DNA of 64,000 nt from Dokdonia pacifica (GCF_900188275.1 NZ_FZNY01000001.1:1178001-1242000); one strand, 5' to 3'. Shown: positions 1 to 10,029, counted from the first letter of the stretch. Made by a program: numbers and translations. The notes: generated from the sequence alone by a model not told the origin.

Positions 1-2
1 AC

Positions 3-1310
3 ATATTTGCAGAGCGAGTATATTCTCCTTTTATATCGGCATTTATAGTTTTTACTTTTTTGTTTTTTATAGTAGCACCCATGGTGCAGATTAATTCTTT
101 TGAAGGGTTAAATCCTTCTTTTAGAAATAGATTTCCTTATGATAAAGATTTAGCGATTTATACAAATAACTTAATCGCTTTATTTAATGTTGTTTTCTTT
201 ATAACGTACTTGTTTTTTAAGAAAAGTAAACGCATGGCTCGTGTTCCGGTATTTAAGGAAAGTTCCAAAAGAACAACACCGGTACTAATTGTTGTCATTG
301 CTGTAGTTACAATTCTTGTGTTTTTAGGCAGTTATTCTTTTGTAATGGATGAATTAGGACGTCCGGCATGGAAGTCATCTGCATTTTCTGTGGTTGCATT
401 TTTATTATGGAAAAAAGTATTCTTTTTATTACCATTTGCAGGAATTATATTGTGTTTTCAGTATTTCAGAAAAGAGAAAAAAAAGGCTGTAAACCTGGTT
501 ACAATCTGTGCGGTATTTCTTTTTTTAGGATTGCTTCTTTTTTGGTTTAAAAACCCATTAGTTGAAAAAAGAAATGCTCTAGGCCCTCTATATATAAGCT
601 TGTTTTTTCTAGCAGTACCTAAAATGTTTAATACAAATATTAAGACCCTATTCTTTCTATTTTTTACAATGATTGTGGCTTTTCCGCTTTCTGCCATACT
701 TACACACTCTGAGGCTTCATTTCAAGAAATACTAGAGCAGCCTTCTATTATTTTTGATCATATGAAAGGAGGAGGTATTGCATCTGCATTTAATACCTTA
801 AACTATGATGCATTTTCAAATATCATGGCCACGATGGATTATGTAAAAGAGTATGGCTTTTCTATGGGACATCAATTATTAAGTGCTTTTCTTTTCTTTG
901 TTCCTAGAGGATTATGGGAAGATAAGCCTCTTTCTACAGGAGAGTTGGTAGGAAATCACCTTATAGACACGTATGATTTTACCTATAGTAACCTATCCAA
1001 TCCTTTGGTTTCAGAAGGATTTATAAACTTTGGTGTTGTGGGTGTTATTATTGCTCCTATATTACTTGCTATTGTGTTGGTAAGAGCTATTGCATGGTTA
1101 CAAAGTGATGATTATTTAAAGAAAATGATTGCTTTTTATTTAGCAATCCATTTAATTTTCTTGCTTAGAGGTGATTTTACAAATGGATACACCTACTACA
1201 TTGGAGCGTTTCTAGGAGTCGTTATAATCCCTAAATTTATAAGAACACTTTTAGAGTTTTTTATATATAAACAAAAAGTATGGAAACAAACAAAAGCCTT
1301 AGAGGAATAA
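3..1310 (+). CDS. Wzy-like O-antigen/repeat-unit polymerase (5' end outside window)
   Basis: The reading frame is open to the left edge (the residues before position 60 read IFAERVYSPF and so on, without a stop), so the gene is truncated by the window and the TTG at 60 is not its real start. The product is a multi-spanning inner-membrane protein with roughly ten hydrophobic segments. A periplasmic-type stretch reads FVPRGLWEDKPLSTGELVG, the kind of proline/arginine loop seen in O-antigen polymerase families. The expected role is polymerising undecaprenyl-linked repeat units at the periplasmic face. The polysaccharide genes downstream support this. The family is too divergent to settle by eye, and a general polysaccharide membrane protein remains possible. 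Its 3' end overlaps the next gene by 31 bp. Confidence 0.7.
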   Translation: MFAERVYSPFISAFIVFTFLFFIVAPMVQINSFEGLNPSFRNRFPYDKDLAIYTNNLIALFNVVFFITYLFFKKSKRMARVPVFKESSKRTTPVLIVVIAVVTILVFLGSYSFVMDELGRPAWKSSAFSVVAFLLWKKVFFLLPFAGIILCFQYFRKEKKKAVNLVTICAVFLFLGLLLFWFKNPLVEKRNALGPLYISLFFLAVPKMFNTNIKTLFFLFFTMIVAFPLSAILTHSEASFQEILEQPSIIFDHMKGGGIASAFNTLNYDAFSNIMATMDYVKEYGFSMGHQLLSAFLFFVPRGLWEDKPLSTGELVGNHLIDTYDFTYSNLSNPLVSEGFINFGVVGVIIAPILLAIVLVRAIAWLQSDDYLKKMIAFYLAIHLIFLLRGDFTNGYTYYIGAFLGVVIIPKFIRTLLEFFIYKQKVWKQTKALEE

Positions 1311-2503
1311 AGATTGTCAAGATTACTATTGGTCTTCTTTTTGCTTTGGTGGTGTTGCCATCCAATTTAAAAGCGATTGCTATTTTGTTATTCGGAGTTG
1401 CAGTATTAGTTAATGCTTTGCAACGACCTTGGCATTTTGACAAGCGCTTCTTTATTACAAATGCGTTATTATATATTGTTATAGCAATCACCTATTTGTA
1501 TAGTTATGATATAGATTATGGGCAGCGAAAGCTGACACAAATGTCATCACTTATTGTATTTCCATTTGTATTTGCAATGCTTACAAAAACGGAAAGCAAA
1601 GAGATTTTTAAAAACCTTACTACCTATTTATGGATATATATAACAGGAGTTTTCTTATTTAATGTGATTCCTTTTATTTGGTTTTTTGCCACTCAGTATT
1701 CCTTTCCTGAAATGATGGAGCATTTTGCGACTGTACTTAGAGTCAAGATGGGTAAATACAGTATACACCCTATTTATTTATCGATGCACTGTAGTATTGC
1801 GATTTTATTTTCTTTCTATGTGCTTAGAGAGTTGCGGTCTAAAATTAAAATAGCTGCTATTTTAGGAATGGATATTACATTGGTGCTATTCCTATTGCTT
1901 TATGCGAAAAAAGGGCCGCTTATCGCGCTTATTATCGTGTTTTCATTATTTGTGGTTTTTCAGAGAAAACAAAAATTACTCAAGCCTTATTTACTAGCAA
2001 TTACAACATTAATTTTCTTAACCATTATAATACCCAAAACAAGAAATAAGTTTGTAGAATTACTTAAAATTGAAAATATTGATAAAGGAGAAGTAACATC
2101 AACAAATATTAGATATACTATTTATGATACCGCACAACGACTTATTATACAAGCTCCTTGGGCTGGCTATGGTATTGGAGATTATAATCGGGAGTTAGTA
2201 AAGCAATATGGTCAAGATGGAAATCAATTATTAGTGGAAGGGAAGTACAATGCGCATAACCAGTATTTTAGTTTATTATTAATAGGCGGAATTATATGCT
2301 TGATTGTATTTTTATGTACTACAGGTATGAATTTGATATATGCTATTCGTTTTAATAATCAGTTGTTGATTTTATTACTCATCTTTTATGTAATAGTTAT
2401 GTTCACAGAAAATATTTTAGAACGAGAAGCAGGGATTATTTTCTTTGCCTTCTTTTTAAACTTCTTTAGCCTTAAAAGCCTTTATTTACGTGAAGAAAAC
2501 TAA
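1280..2503 (+). CDS. O-antigen ligase/polymerase family membrane protein (Wzy_C type)
   Basis: A 407-residue polytopic membrane protein. Around residues 290-330 it has the pattern GYGIGDYNRELVKQYG followed by YNAHNQYFSLLLIGG, which matches the large periplasmic loop and HNQY-type motif of the WaaL/Wzy_C family. Members either ligate finished glycans to lipid A or to protein, or polymerise repeat units. Which of these this protein does cannot be told from sequence. The ATG at 1280 lies inside the preceding gene (31-bp overlap), suggesting translational coupling. It also overlaps the next glycosyltransferase by 14 bp. Two polymerase/ligase-like genes side by side suggest one polymerase and one ligase. 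Confidence 0.8.
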   Translation: METNKSLRGIKIVKITIGLLFALVVLPSNLKAIAILLFGVAVLVNALQRPWHFDKRFFITNALLYIVIAITYLYSYDIDYGQRKLTQMSSLIVFPFVFAMLTKTESKEIFKNLTTYLWIYITGVFLFNVIPFIWFFATQYSFPEMMEHFATVLRVKMGKYSIHPIYLSMHCSIAILFSFYVLRELRSKIKIAAILGMDITLVLFLLLYAKKGPLIALIIVFSLFVVFQRKQKLLKPYLLAITTLIFLTIIIPKTRNKFVELLKIENIDKGEVTSTNIRYTIYDTAQRLIIQAPWAGYGIGDYNRELVKQYGQDGNQLLVEGKYNAHNQYFSLLLIGGIICLIVFLCTTGMNLIYAIRFNNQLLILLLIFYVIVMFTENILEREAGIIFFAFFLNFFSLKSLYLREEN

Positions 2504-3569
2504 ATCGATACTTATTATTGGTCCTTTTCCAGAACCTACTACTGGAGTTTCTTTAGCTAATAAAGTAGTGCGTGATATCTTAAAAGAACAACCTAATTAC
2601 AAAGTAGCAAGTATCAACACTTCGTATTCAAGATTTGACGAAGCTATTGGGAAGTTTTCATTTCATAAACTCTTTTTTAATCTTTCTTTTTATCCCAAGG
2701 CATATAAAATTCTATTTAACAAGACGATTTATATCACACCTGGACAGACTTTTTTTGGTGTCATAAAGTATACAGCCTTTATTGTATTAAGCACCCTTTT
2801 GCGTAAAGAAATTATTATCCATGTACATGGTAATCACTTGGGTAATGAGTATAAAATATTAAAAGGGTTTAAAAAGAAATTATTTTATTATTTACTTTCC
2901 AAAACGACAAAAGGCATTGTGCTTTCAAAATCTCTAAAAGGAAATATGACCCCTTTTATAGCAGCAGAAAAAGTGAAAGTACTTCCTAATTTTGCAGAAG
3001 ATTATTTACTTAAAACAACTACAGAAAAATCTTTTGAGAAGCTTCAAATTATATACTTAAGTAATTTAATGGAAGAGAAAGGTATTTTCGATCTTTTAGA
3101 TGCACTTGCATTACTTGAGGAAAATAAAATTCCATATGAGGCTAAAATAGCAGGCGCTATAGATCACACACAAAAAGAAGAGATAGAAAAACGCTTTTCG
3201 AAACTTCAACATACTACTTATGTTGGTATTGTAAAAGGGAATGATAAGAATGATTTATTAAATTGGGGAACCGTTTTTGTATTACCAACCTATTATAAAA
3301 TGGAAGGACAGCCTATTTCTATATTAGAAGCGATGGCTACAGGAAATGTAATTCTAACAACAGCGCATGCAGGAATTCCTGATGTAGTTACAGATGGAAT
3401 ACACGGTCGTTTTTTTGAGAAGAAAAACCCCAAAGAGTTATATAAGTCATTAACTTATTTTGACACAAACAAAAAAGAGTTGTCTCAAATAAGTGATGCT
3501 AATAAACAATACTTTAAAGAGCATTTTACTCGATTACAATTTAAACAAAGGCTTTTAGAAATTATATAA
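2490..3569 (+). CDS. Glycosyltransferase family 4-type (GT-B)
   Basis: A 359-residue GT-B glycosyltransferase. The N-terminal half starts SILIIGPFPEPTTGVSLANK, a typical acceptor-side glycine-rich loop after the first strand. The C-terminal half has LSNLMEEKGIFDLLDAL and then EGQPISILEAMATG, the E-x7-E nucleotide-sugar binding motif of GT4 enzymes. It should act at the cytoplasmic membrane, adding one sugar of the polysaccharide repeat unit. Donor and acceptor are unknown. The start is GTG at 2490, chosen because the family usually begins just before the first beta strand. The gene overlaps the preceding polymerase by 14 bp and stops 5 bp before the next gene, so it lies within the operon. 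Confidence 0.88.
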   Translation: MKKTKSILIIGPFPEPTTGVSLANKVVRDILKEQPNYKVASINTSYSRFDEAIGKFSFHKLFFNLSFYPKAYKILFNKTIYITPGQTFFGVIKYTAFIVLSTLLRKEIIIHVHGNHLGNEYKILKGFKKKLFYYLLSKTTKGIVLSKSLKGNMTPFIAAEKVKVLPNFAEDYLLKTTTEKSFEKLQIIYLSNLMEEKGIFDLLDALALLEENKIPYEAKIAGAIDHTQKEEIEKRFSKLQHTTYVGIVKGNDKNDLLNWGTVFVLPTYYKMEGQPISILEAMATGNVILTTAHAGIPDVVTDGIHGRFFEKKNPKELYKSLTYFDTNKKELSQISDANKQYFKEHFTRLQFKQRLLEII

Positions 3570-3574
3570 ATTTT

Positions 3575-4504
3575 ATGCGTCTCTTTTTACTTCTTTCTTT
3601 AGTATGTATGGTAAGTAGTTGTGATATGCTAGAACCCGTTAAGCTAGTAGGGTGGGGTGATAGTATGATGAAGGGTTCAGGAGGCGAAGCTTCTATCTTA
3701 GAAGTTATATCTGATGAGTTAGATATCAAGCATGAAAATTTTGGAGTAGGGGGATTAAAATCTCATAGTATTGCACTATTACAAGGAGGAAAACCAATGC
3801 AATTGGTTTTTAAAAACCAAGAAATCAAAAAATCAGGCCCTTCTGAAATAGCGTATTATAATTGGGAACCTATAAATTTTCAAACAGAACAATATAGAAC
3901 AGGATTTATAGATACAATAGAAGGGAAGATAGAGCGCCTGTCTGAAAAGGAAAACAATAGAAAGACACTTGGGTATACATTTACGGCAACTCATTTAAAT
4001 GAAAACGTTCCTGTTAAGGACACCGTTGTTTTTAAGTTTGAAGATGGATTAAAATATAACGATAGGTGGACTATTATTTGGGCAGGAAGAAATGATAAAA
4101 AATCTGGAGATCACATCTTTCAAACAAGAGATAATATTCAAGCAATGATTGATCATTTAGGGGAAAATGGAAAAACACATGTTCTTGTATTATCTATTTG
4201 TAATGGAATTGCAGATGCTGAGTATAAAGGAAGTGTGCCTCATGCAAGAATTTTGCAACTTAATAAAGTGCTTGAAGAATCTTTTGGAGATCGATTTATA
4301 GATGTACGTAGTTATATGGTCAATAAAGCAATTTATGATATGGGTATGACACCTACATCACAAGACCTAGAAGACATAAAAAAAGACTGTATTCCGAGGA
4401 GTTTCTTTAAAGATAACGTACATTTTAATACCTTGGGCTACGAAGCCACTGGAAAATACCTAGCAAAAGTGATTAAAGAAAAGGGGTGGATACTAGAGAA
4501 ATGA
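3575..4504 (+). CDS. SGNH/GDSL hydrolase-like lipoprotein
   Basis: A 309-residue predicted lipoprotein. A hydrophobic signal runs to VSSC with the lipobox cysteine at residue 16. The SGNH blocks are visible: GWGDSMMKG with the nucleophile serine near residue 30, AGRND as block III, and DNVH near residues 280-283 supplying the Asp-His pair. Enzymes of this type remove or transfer acyl (often acetyl) groups. Lying beside a hexapeptide acyltransferase inside a polysaccharide locus, it may edit O-acetylation of the exported glycan (inference). It overlaps the following acyltransferase in an ATGA stop-start arrangement. Confidence 0.75.
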   Translation: MRLFLLLSLVCMVSSCDMLEPVKLVGWGDSMMKGSGGEASILEVISDELDIKHENFGVGGLKSHSIALLQGGKPMQLVFKNQEIKKSGPSEIAYYNWEPINFQTEQYRTGFIDTIEGKIERLSEKENNRKTLGYTFTATHLNENVPVKDTVVFKFEDGLKYNDRWTIIWAGRNDKKSGDHIFQTRDNIQAMIDHLGENGKTHVLVLSICNGIADAEYKGSVPHARILQLNKVLEESFGDRFIDVRSYMVNKAIYDMGMTPTSQDLEDIKKDCIPRSFFKDNVHFNTLGYEATGKYLAKVIKEKGWILEK

Positions 4505-5046
4505 AATATCAAAACTTAGATCAATATAAAACACCTTCAGATTTTAGAGGAAAATCTAAACTCACTGTACAACTATGGTGGATTGTACAAGCTATATTAT
4601 TTAGATGTTCTCCACAGTTTTTATATGGTTGGCGTAGATTTTTATTGCGCTCTTTTGGAGCCAAAATAGGGAAGGATGTCATTATTCGCCCTACGGCAAG
4701 AATTACTTACCCATGGAAACTCACTATAGGAGATTATAGTTGGATAGGAGATGATGTGGTTTTATATACCCTAGGAGAAATAGAAATAGGAGCCCATGCT
4801 GTGATTTCTCAAAAAGGATACATTTGTACAGGAACGCATGATTATGAATCTGCAGATTTCAGGATTTATGCCCAAAAAATAACAATAGAAGAAAAATGCT
4901 GGCTCGCTACAGACACCTATGTTGCTCCAGGTGTAACCATAGGAGCAGGTACCGTAGTAGGAGCAAGAAGTAGTGTTTTTAAAGACTTGCCATCGGGTAA
5001 AATTTGTATAGGAAATCCAGCAAAACCTATAAGAGATCGTGTATAA
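4501..5046 (+). CDS. WcaF-like hexapeptide-repeat acyltransferase
   Basis: A 181-residue left-handed beta-helix acyltransferase. Hexapeptide repeats occupy roughly residues 60-170 (for example IGDYSWIGDDV, and later VAPGVTIGAGTVVGA), and the C-terminal IGNPAKPI is typical of the WcaF/LbH_WxcM group. The histidine in TGTHDY is the probable catalytic base. It likely acetylates a sugar of the repeat unit using acetyl-CoA in the cytoplasm. I chose the ATG at 4501, which overlaps the stop of the preceding gene (ATGA), rather than the in-frame GTG at 4486. About 40 bp separate it from the next glycosyltransferase. Confidence 0.85.
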   Translation: MKYQNLDQYKTPSDFRGKSKLTVQLWWIVQAILFRCSPQFLYGWRRFLLRSFGAKIGKDVIIRPTARITYPWKLTIGDYSWIGDDVVLYTLGEIEIGAHAVISQKGYICTGTHDYESADFRIYAQKITIEEKCWLATDTYVAPGVTIGAGTVVGARSSVFKDLPSGKICIGNPAKPIRDRV

Positions 5047-5086
5047 CTTCTCAAAAAATACGTTCTTTGTAGCTTAAAGATTTTTT

Positions 5087-6310
5087 TTGAAAAAGCGCAC
5101 CCATATCACATTTATTGGACTCAACTTCTTTCCAGAAAACACAGCTATTGGCTTATATTCAACACAATTAGCTCAATATCTGGAAGCACATGATATGCAG
5201 TTGGATGTTATTACAGCGTTTCCCTATTATCCACAATGGAAAATAGCAGATGAATATCAAAATAAAAAATCATACCTTAAAGAAGAGTTAGGGTCAATAA
5301 ATGTATATAGATACAAGCAGTATGTACCTAAAAACCCTACATTTTTAAAACGAATCATTCATATTCTTTCCTTTACTTGGGGTTCTTTTTGGAATCTTTG
5401 GAAAATAAAAAAATGTGATATTGTTATTTCAGTAGTGCCATTTACAAGCGCTACACTTTTAGGCTATATTCAGCAAAGACGTTTTAAAGCAAAGTCTTGG
5501 ATTCATATACAAGATTTTGAATTTGATGCTGCTTTTCAATCAGGACTTACAAAGAGTGGTGAACAAAAAGGGGGTATCATCTATCGGATCTTAATGTGGA
5601 TTGAAAAATCTCTTTTTTCAAAAGCAGATAGCGTGAGCACCATTAGTCATACGATGATTAAAAAATTGGAGAAAAAAACAACTGCTCCTACGTATTTTTT
5701 ACCTAATTGGATAGATGAAAAGCAAATTGATCCCGCTTTCGCGAAAGCGCACTCATATCTAAGCTCTTCAAAATTTAAAATTTTATATTCTGGAAATATA
5801 GGAGACAAACAAGACTGGGAATTTTTTATAAAATTTGCTCAAGCAATAGATAGGGAGCGTTTTGAAATTATCATTGTAGGAGATGGAGCAAAACGGGTAT
5901 GGCTTGAAAAAGAGATCGCATCATATGCTGGAATTACACTTCATCCACCAGTGGCTTATGAAGAATTATCAGACCTTTTATGTACTGCAGATGCTCATAT
6001 TCTCTTTCAAAAACCAGAAGTTTTAGATACGGTTATGCCATCCAAAATATTAGGAATGATGGCAAGTGCAAAACCATCTATCATTACCGGGCATGCTCAT
6101 TCTGAAGTTGCTACTGCCATGTCACAATCTCAAGGAGGGTTTTATAGCTCTGAAAAAGAAGTAGATACTGTAATACGACAATTAAATACCCTTATAAATG
6201 ATCCCGAATTAGCAAAAGAAATGGGTGTAAAAGCTAGGCATTATGTGGTTTCAAACTTTGCTAAAAATCAAATTTTAGATGCGTTTTTAGAACAACTCTC
6301 GCAATTATAA
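5087..6310 (+). CDS. WcaI-family colanic-acid-type glycosyltransferase
   Basis: A 407-residue GT4-type transferase. The N-terminal FIGLNFFPENTAIGLYSTQLA and FPYYPQW are characteristic of the WcaI (colanic acid biosynthesis fucosyltransferase-like) group, and the C-terminal half carries the donor-binding fold with LYSGNIGDKQDWEFF and PSKILGMMASAKP. It extends the polysaccharide repeat unit. The start is TTG at 5087, since the upstream frame offers no better codon and MKKRTHITFIGLNF fits the family. Residues near 217-221 read AFAKA, written by a copy of the window-wide palindrome at 5734. The insertion point lies in the linker between the two Rossmann domains. Confidence 0.87.
   Translation: MKKRTHITFIGLNFFPENTAIGLYSTQLAQYLEAHDMQLDVITAFPYYPQWKIADEYQNKKSYLKEELGSINVYRYKQYVPKNPTFLKRIIHILSFTWGSFWNLWKIKKCDIVISVVPFTSATLLGYIQQRRFKAKSWIHIQDFEFDAAFQSGLTKSGEQKGGIIYRILMWIEKSLFSKADSVSTISHTMIKKLEKKTTAPTYFLPNWIDEKQIDPAFAKAHSYLSSSKFKILYSGNIGDKQDWEFFIKFAQAIDRERFEIIIVGDGAKRVWLEKEIASYAGITLHPPVAYEELSDLLCTADAHILFQKPEVLDTVMPSKILGMMASAKPSIITGHAHSEVATAMSQSQGGFYSSEKEVDTVIRQLNTLINDPELAKEMGVKARHYVVSNFAKNQILDAFLEQLSQL
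5734..5749. repeat. TCGCGA-centred palindrome, copy 1 (in WcaI-like gene)
   Basis: Perfect 16-bp palindrome CGCTTTCGCGAAAGCG inside a glycosyltransferase gene, read in the frame that gives AFAKA. Confidence 0.95.
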
Positions 6311-6342
6311 CTCCTATAGGCATAAAACTGTAAATACTTCCC

Positions 6343-6350
6343 TATTTTTG
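6343..6350 (+). promoter_or_regulatory. Candidate -7 box for ugd
   Basis: TATTTTTG matches the Bacteroidota -7 consensus TAnnTTTG, 20 bp upstream of the ugd ATG. I see no clear TTTG -33 box at the right spacing, so only half a promoter is supported. It would let ugd and the genes behind it be transcribed apart from the upstream glycosyltransferases. Confidence 0.4.
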
Positions 6351-6370
6351 TGCTTTAACTCAGTTAAGAT

Positions 6371-7678
6371 ATGAAGATAACCGTAGTAGGGACAGGCTAT
6401 GTTGGTTTAGTAACAGGAACATGCCTTGCCGAAACAGGTAATGAAGTAGTCTGTGTAGATATAGACGAAAACAAAGTACAACGTATGAAAAACGGAGAGG
6501 TGCCTATTTATGAGCCGCATCTTGATGTGCTTTTTGAGCGTAATATAAATGCAGGAAGGCTTTCTTTTACAACAAAACTCCAAGAAGGTCTTGATCATGG
6601 AGAAATCATATTTTTAGCATTACCCACTCCAGAAGACGAAGATGGATCTGCCGATTTATCCTATGTACTTGGTGTAGCTAAAGATATTGGAGCTCAAATG
6701 AAAAGCTATAAAGTCATTGTAGATAAAAGCACTGTTCCAGTAGGAACTGCAGAAAAAGTAAGAGCAACGATAGCAGAAAAAACAACCGTTGATTTTGATG
6801 TGGTATCAAATCCAGAATTCTTAAGAGAAGGATTTGCTGTAGATGATTTCTTAAAACCAGAACGTATTGTAGTAGGATCTTCTTCAGAAAGAGCTACAAA
6901 ACTCATGGAAAGACTTTATAAGCCTTTTGTGCGATCTGGAAACCCTATTATCATTATGGATGAGAAATCAGCAGAACTCACAAAGTATGCTGCAAACTCT
7001 TTTTTAGCCACTAAGATTACGTTTATGAACGAGATTGCAAATTATTGCGAACTCGTAGGAGCCGATGTAGATAAAGTACGTAGAGGAATGGGAACAGACT
7101 CACGTATTGGGAAACGATTTTTATTCCCAGGAATAGGTTATGGAGGATCTTGTTTTCCTAAAGACGTAAAAGCATTGCATAAATCTGGAAAAGAATCTGG
7201 ATATGATTTTCAGATATTAGATGCGGTAATAGATGTAAATAATCATCAAAAAGTAAAATTGATTCCTAAAATTTTATCACATTTTAATGATGATATACAA
7301 GGCAAAACAATTGCTATTTGGGGACTAGCCTTTAAACCAGAAACTGACGATATCAGAGAAGCACCTTCTCTCTATATGATTGATGCATTACTTGCAAAAG
7401 GAGCAAAAATTAAAACATTTGATCCAGAAGCAATGGACAATGTAAAAGCAAAGTATCATGATCAAATAGAATTTGCTACCACAATGTATGGCGCTACCGA
7501 AAATGCAGATGCATTGGTTATAAGTACAGAATGGAGTATTTTTAGAACACCAGATTTTACAAAACTTAAAAATAACCTTCATCAATCTGTAATTTTTGAT
7601 GGACGTAATTTATATGATGTAGATGATATGGAGAAAGAAGGATTTACATATATATCTATAGGTAGAAAAGAAGCATAA
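6371..7678 (+). CDS. ugd: UDP-glucose 6-dehydrogenase
   Basis: A 435-residue cytoplasmic enzyme that oxidises UDP-glucose to UDP-glucuronate with two NAD+. The N-terminal Rossmann motif is GTGYVG (residues 7-12). The catalytic cysteine is in GGSCFPKD (Cys261), and the central helical domain and the C-terminal UDP-binding domain ([17 protein letters not shown]) are all present at normal length. GDP-mannose dehydrogenase is a close relative, but the following UXS-type gene argues for UDP-glucose as substrate. It is separated by 2 bp from the decarboxylase that would consume its product. Confidence 0.93.
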   Translation: MKITVVGTGYVGLVTGTCLAETGNEVVCVDIDENKVQRMKNGEVPIYEPHLDVLFERNINAGRLSFTTKLQEGLDHGEIIFLALPTPEDEDGSADLSYVLGVAKDIGAQMKSYKVIVDKSTVPVGTAEKVRATIAEKTTVDFDVVSNPEFLREGFAVDDFLKPERIVVGSSSERATKLMERLYKPFVRSGNPIIIMDEKSAELTKYAANSFLATKITFMNEIANYCELVGADVDKVRRGMGTDSRIGKRFLFPGIGYGGSCFPKDVKALHKSGKESGYDFQILDAVIDVNNHQKVKLIPKILSHFNDDIQGKTIAIWGLAFKPETDDIREAPSLYMIDALLAKGAKIKTFDPEAMDNVKAKYHDQIEFATTMYGATENADALVISTEWSIFRTPDFTKLKNNLHQSVIFDGRNLYDVDDMEKEGFTYISIGRKEA

Positions 7679-7680
7679 CT

Positions 7681-8670
7681 ATGCGTAAACGAGTATTAAT
7701 TACAGGAGCTGCAGGTTTTTTAGGATCTCATTTATGTGATCGATTTATAAAAGAAGGATGTCACGTAATAGGAATAGATAACCTTATTACAGGAGATCTT
7801 GCAAATATTGAACACTTATTTAAACTAGAGCAGTTTGAATTTTATAATCATGATGTCACAAAATTTGTACATGTACCTGGACAACTCGATTACATATTAC
7901 ACTTTGCATCGCCAGCTAGTCCGATAGATTATTTGAAAATACCTATTCAAACACTAAAGGTAGGTTCTCTAGGAACCCACAATCTTTTAGGGTTGGCAAA
8001 AGAAAAAAATGCACGCATCCTTATCGCTTCCACATCAGAAGTATATGGAGATCCGTTAGTACATCCTCAAACAGAAGAGTACTATGGAAATGTAAATACA
8101 ATAGGACCTAGAGGGGTTTATGATGAAGCCAAACGCTTTCAAGAATCTATTACCATGGCATACCACCGTTTTCATGGTCTAGAAACCCGCATTGTACGTA
8201 TTTTTAATACCTATGGTCCAAGAATGCGACTCAATGATGGAAGAGTTATCCCAGCGTTCATGGGACAAGCATTACGAGGAGAAGATTTAACGATTTTTGG
8301 AGATGGGCTACAAACACGTTCTTTTTGTTATGTAGATGATCAAATAGAAGGGATTTATAGATTGTTAATGAGTGATTATTCACTTCCAGTAAATATTGGA
8401 AACCCTGACGAAATCACCATAAAAGACTTTGCAGAGGAGATTATAAAACTAACAGGTACAGATCAAAAAATCATTTATAAAGAGTTACCTGTAGATGATC
8501 CAATGCAACGCAAACCAGATACAACGCTTGCTAAAAAGATTTTAGGATGGGAAGCAAAAGTACCTCGTAACGAAGGAATGAAAAAAACATTCGAATATTT
8601 TAAAAGTCTTACAAAAGAACAGCTTCATAAAAGCGAACATAAAGATTTTTCAAAGCATATAGTAAAGTAA
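7681..8670 (+). CDS. UDP-glucuronate decarboxylase (UDP-xylose synthase type)
   Basis: A 329-residue extended short-chain dehydrogenase/reductase. The NAD-binding motif GxxGxxG spans residues 9-15. The catalytic triad residues are T118 with E120 in STSEVYGDP, and Y147-x3-K151 in [12 protein letters not shown], a pattern characteristic of UXS enzymes, including the glutamate used in decarboxylation. It converts UDP-glucuronate to UDP-xylose in the cytoplasm. The gene begins 2 bp after ugd, so the two consecutive steps are encoded together and the polysaccharide probably contains xylose or a UDP-xylose-derived sugar (inference). Confidence 0.92.
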   Translation: MRKRVLITGAAGFLGSHLCDRFIKEGCHVIGIDNLITGDLANIEHLFKLEQFEFYNHDVTKFVHVPGQLDYILHFASPASPIDYLKIPIQTLKVGSLGTHNLLGLAKEKNARILIASTSEVYGDPLVHPQTEEYYGNVNTIGPRGVYDEAKRFQESITMAYHRFHGLETRIVRIFNTYGPRMRLNDGRVIPAFMGQALRGEDLTIFGDGLQTRSFCYVDDQIEGIYRLLMSDYSLPVNIGNPDEITIKDFAEEIIKLTGTDQKIIYKELPVDDPMQRKPDTTLAKKILGWEAKVPRNEGMKKTFEYFKSLTKEQLHKSEHKDFSKHIVK

Positions 8671-8673
8671 CAA

Positions 8674-10029
8674 ATGGCCTACAAAAAAGGAAGATATTCT
8701 GGCTTTATTAGGCCTATTATTTATAGTCTTGATCTTCTGATCATCACCATACTTGCAAAAGTGTGTCTAGTCATGGACACACACTTATTCCTTTTTGTTG
8801 GTTTTATTACATTCACATGGATTGTTTCTGCTATAAAATCTAATTTTTATGAGGTATATCGATATACACCTCTTATTAGAATCTTTTCATTGTTAGGCAT
8901 TCAATTAATTTTATTTACCCTATTGGTTTTTGCCTTTTTTGGATTTTTTAATGAAATTAATAGCACCCCTAAGCAAATTATCTATTACATATTGTATGTG
9001 TTTTTAGGAATTACTGTAGTTAAATTGGGCGTGTTCTACCTTCTTAAAAAGTATAGAACCGTCTTAGGAGGAAACTTTAGACGCGTCGTTATTTTAGGAG
9101 TTAATTCTAAAACACAACAATTAGAAAACTTCTTTAATTCTAATAAACCTTATGGATATCAAGTAATCAATAAGTTTGATGTACAACCTTCGGGACACCA
9201 ATCCTTAGAATCTTGCTTTGCTTTTGTTATAGAAAATAGTATTGATGAGATTTATTGCTCTATTTCTGAATTTACAAACGAGCAAATACGAGAAATATCA
9301 GAATTTGCCGATAATAACCTTAAGATTCTTAAGTTCATTCCTGATAATAAAGAGATTTTTACCAAAAAACTCAATTATCAATACATTGGAATTACCCCCA
9401 TTTTATCATTACGCAACATACCTATAGATACACCACTTAATCAGTTTATTAAACGTACGTTTGATATTGTGATGTCTATTTTGGTTTTGGTAGGAGTGCT
9501 CTCTTGGCTCACACCTATTATGGCTATCTTGATTAAATTAGACTCAAAAGGTCCTGTCTTTTTTAAACAAAAACGTAATGGTCTTGATTATAAAGAATTC
9601 TACTGTTACAAATTTAGATCTATGCAACCTAACCCTACGGCAGATCTCCATCAGGTAAGTAGAAATGATCAACGTATTACACGATTAGGAAAAGCTATAA
9701 GACAAACCAGTATAGATGAACTTCCTCAGTTTATTAATGTACTTAAAGGAGAAATGTCTGTAGTAGGACCAAGACCTCATATGGTAAGTCATACACATAT
9801 GTATGCAGAGCGGATAGACAAATTTATGGTACGTCACTTTATAAAACCTGGAATTACAGGACTTGCACAGGTGAGTGGCTATAGAGGAGAGGTAGAGACC
9901 GATCACGATATTATAAATCGTGTAAAATTTGACATTTTCTATATAGAAAACTGGTCATTACTTCTAGATATAAAGATCATTATTCAGACCATAATAAAGG
10001 CATTAGCAGGAGATGAAAAAGCCTACTAA
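8674..10029 (+). CDS. Polyprenyl glycosylphosphotransferase (WcaJ/WbaP-like)
   Basis: A 451-residue initiating transferase that moves a sugar-1-phosphate from a UDP-sugar to undecaprenyl phosphate. Four hydrophobic segments fill the N-terminal 130 residues, followed by a CoA-binding-like domain and, from about residue 260, the Bac_transf domain. That domain starts KRTFDIVMSILVLVG and contains FFKQKRNG, YKFRSM, SIDELPQFINVLKGEMS and VVGPRPH, all diagnostic. In this family the first sugar is usually glucose or galactose. It overlaps the following GT2 gene by 17 bp, consistent with coupled translation of the enzymes that start and extend the chain. Confidence 0.93.
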   Translation: MAYKKGRYSGFIRPIIYSLDLLIITILAKVCLVMDTHLFLFVGFITFTWIVSAIKSNFYEVYRYTPLIRIFSLLGIQLILFTLLVFAFFGFFNEINSTPKQIIYYILYVFLGITVVKLGVFYLLKKYRTVLGGNFRRVVILGVNSKTQQLENFFNSNKPYGYQVINKFDVQPSGHQSLESCFAFVIENSIDEIYCSISEFTNEQIREISEFADNNLKILKFIPDNKEIFTKKLNYQYIGITPILSLRNIPIDTPLNQFIKRTFDIVMSILVLVGVLSWLTPIMAILIKLDSKGPVFFKQKRNGLDYKEFYCYKFRSMQPNPTADLHQVSRNDQRITRLGKAIRQTSIDELPQFINVLKGEMSVVGPRPHMVSHTHMYAERIDKFMVRHFIKPGITGLAQVSGYRGEVETDHDIINRVKFDIFYIENWSLLLDIKIIIQTIIKALAGDEKAY

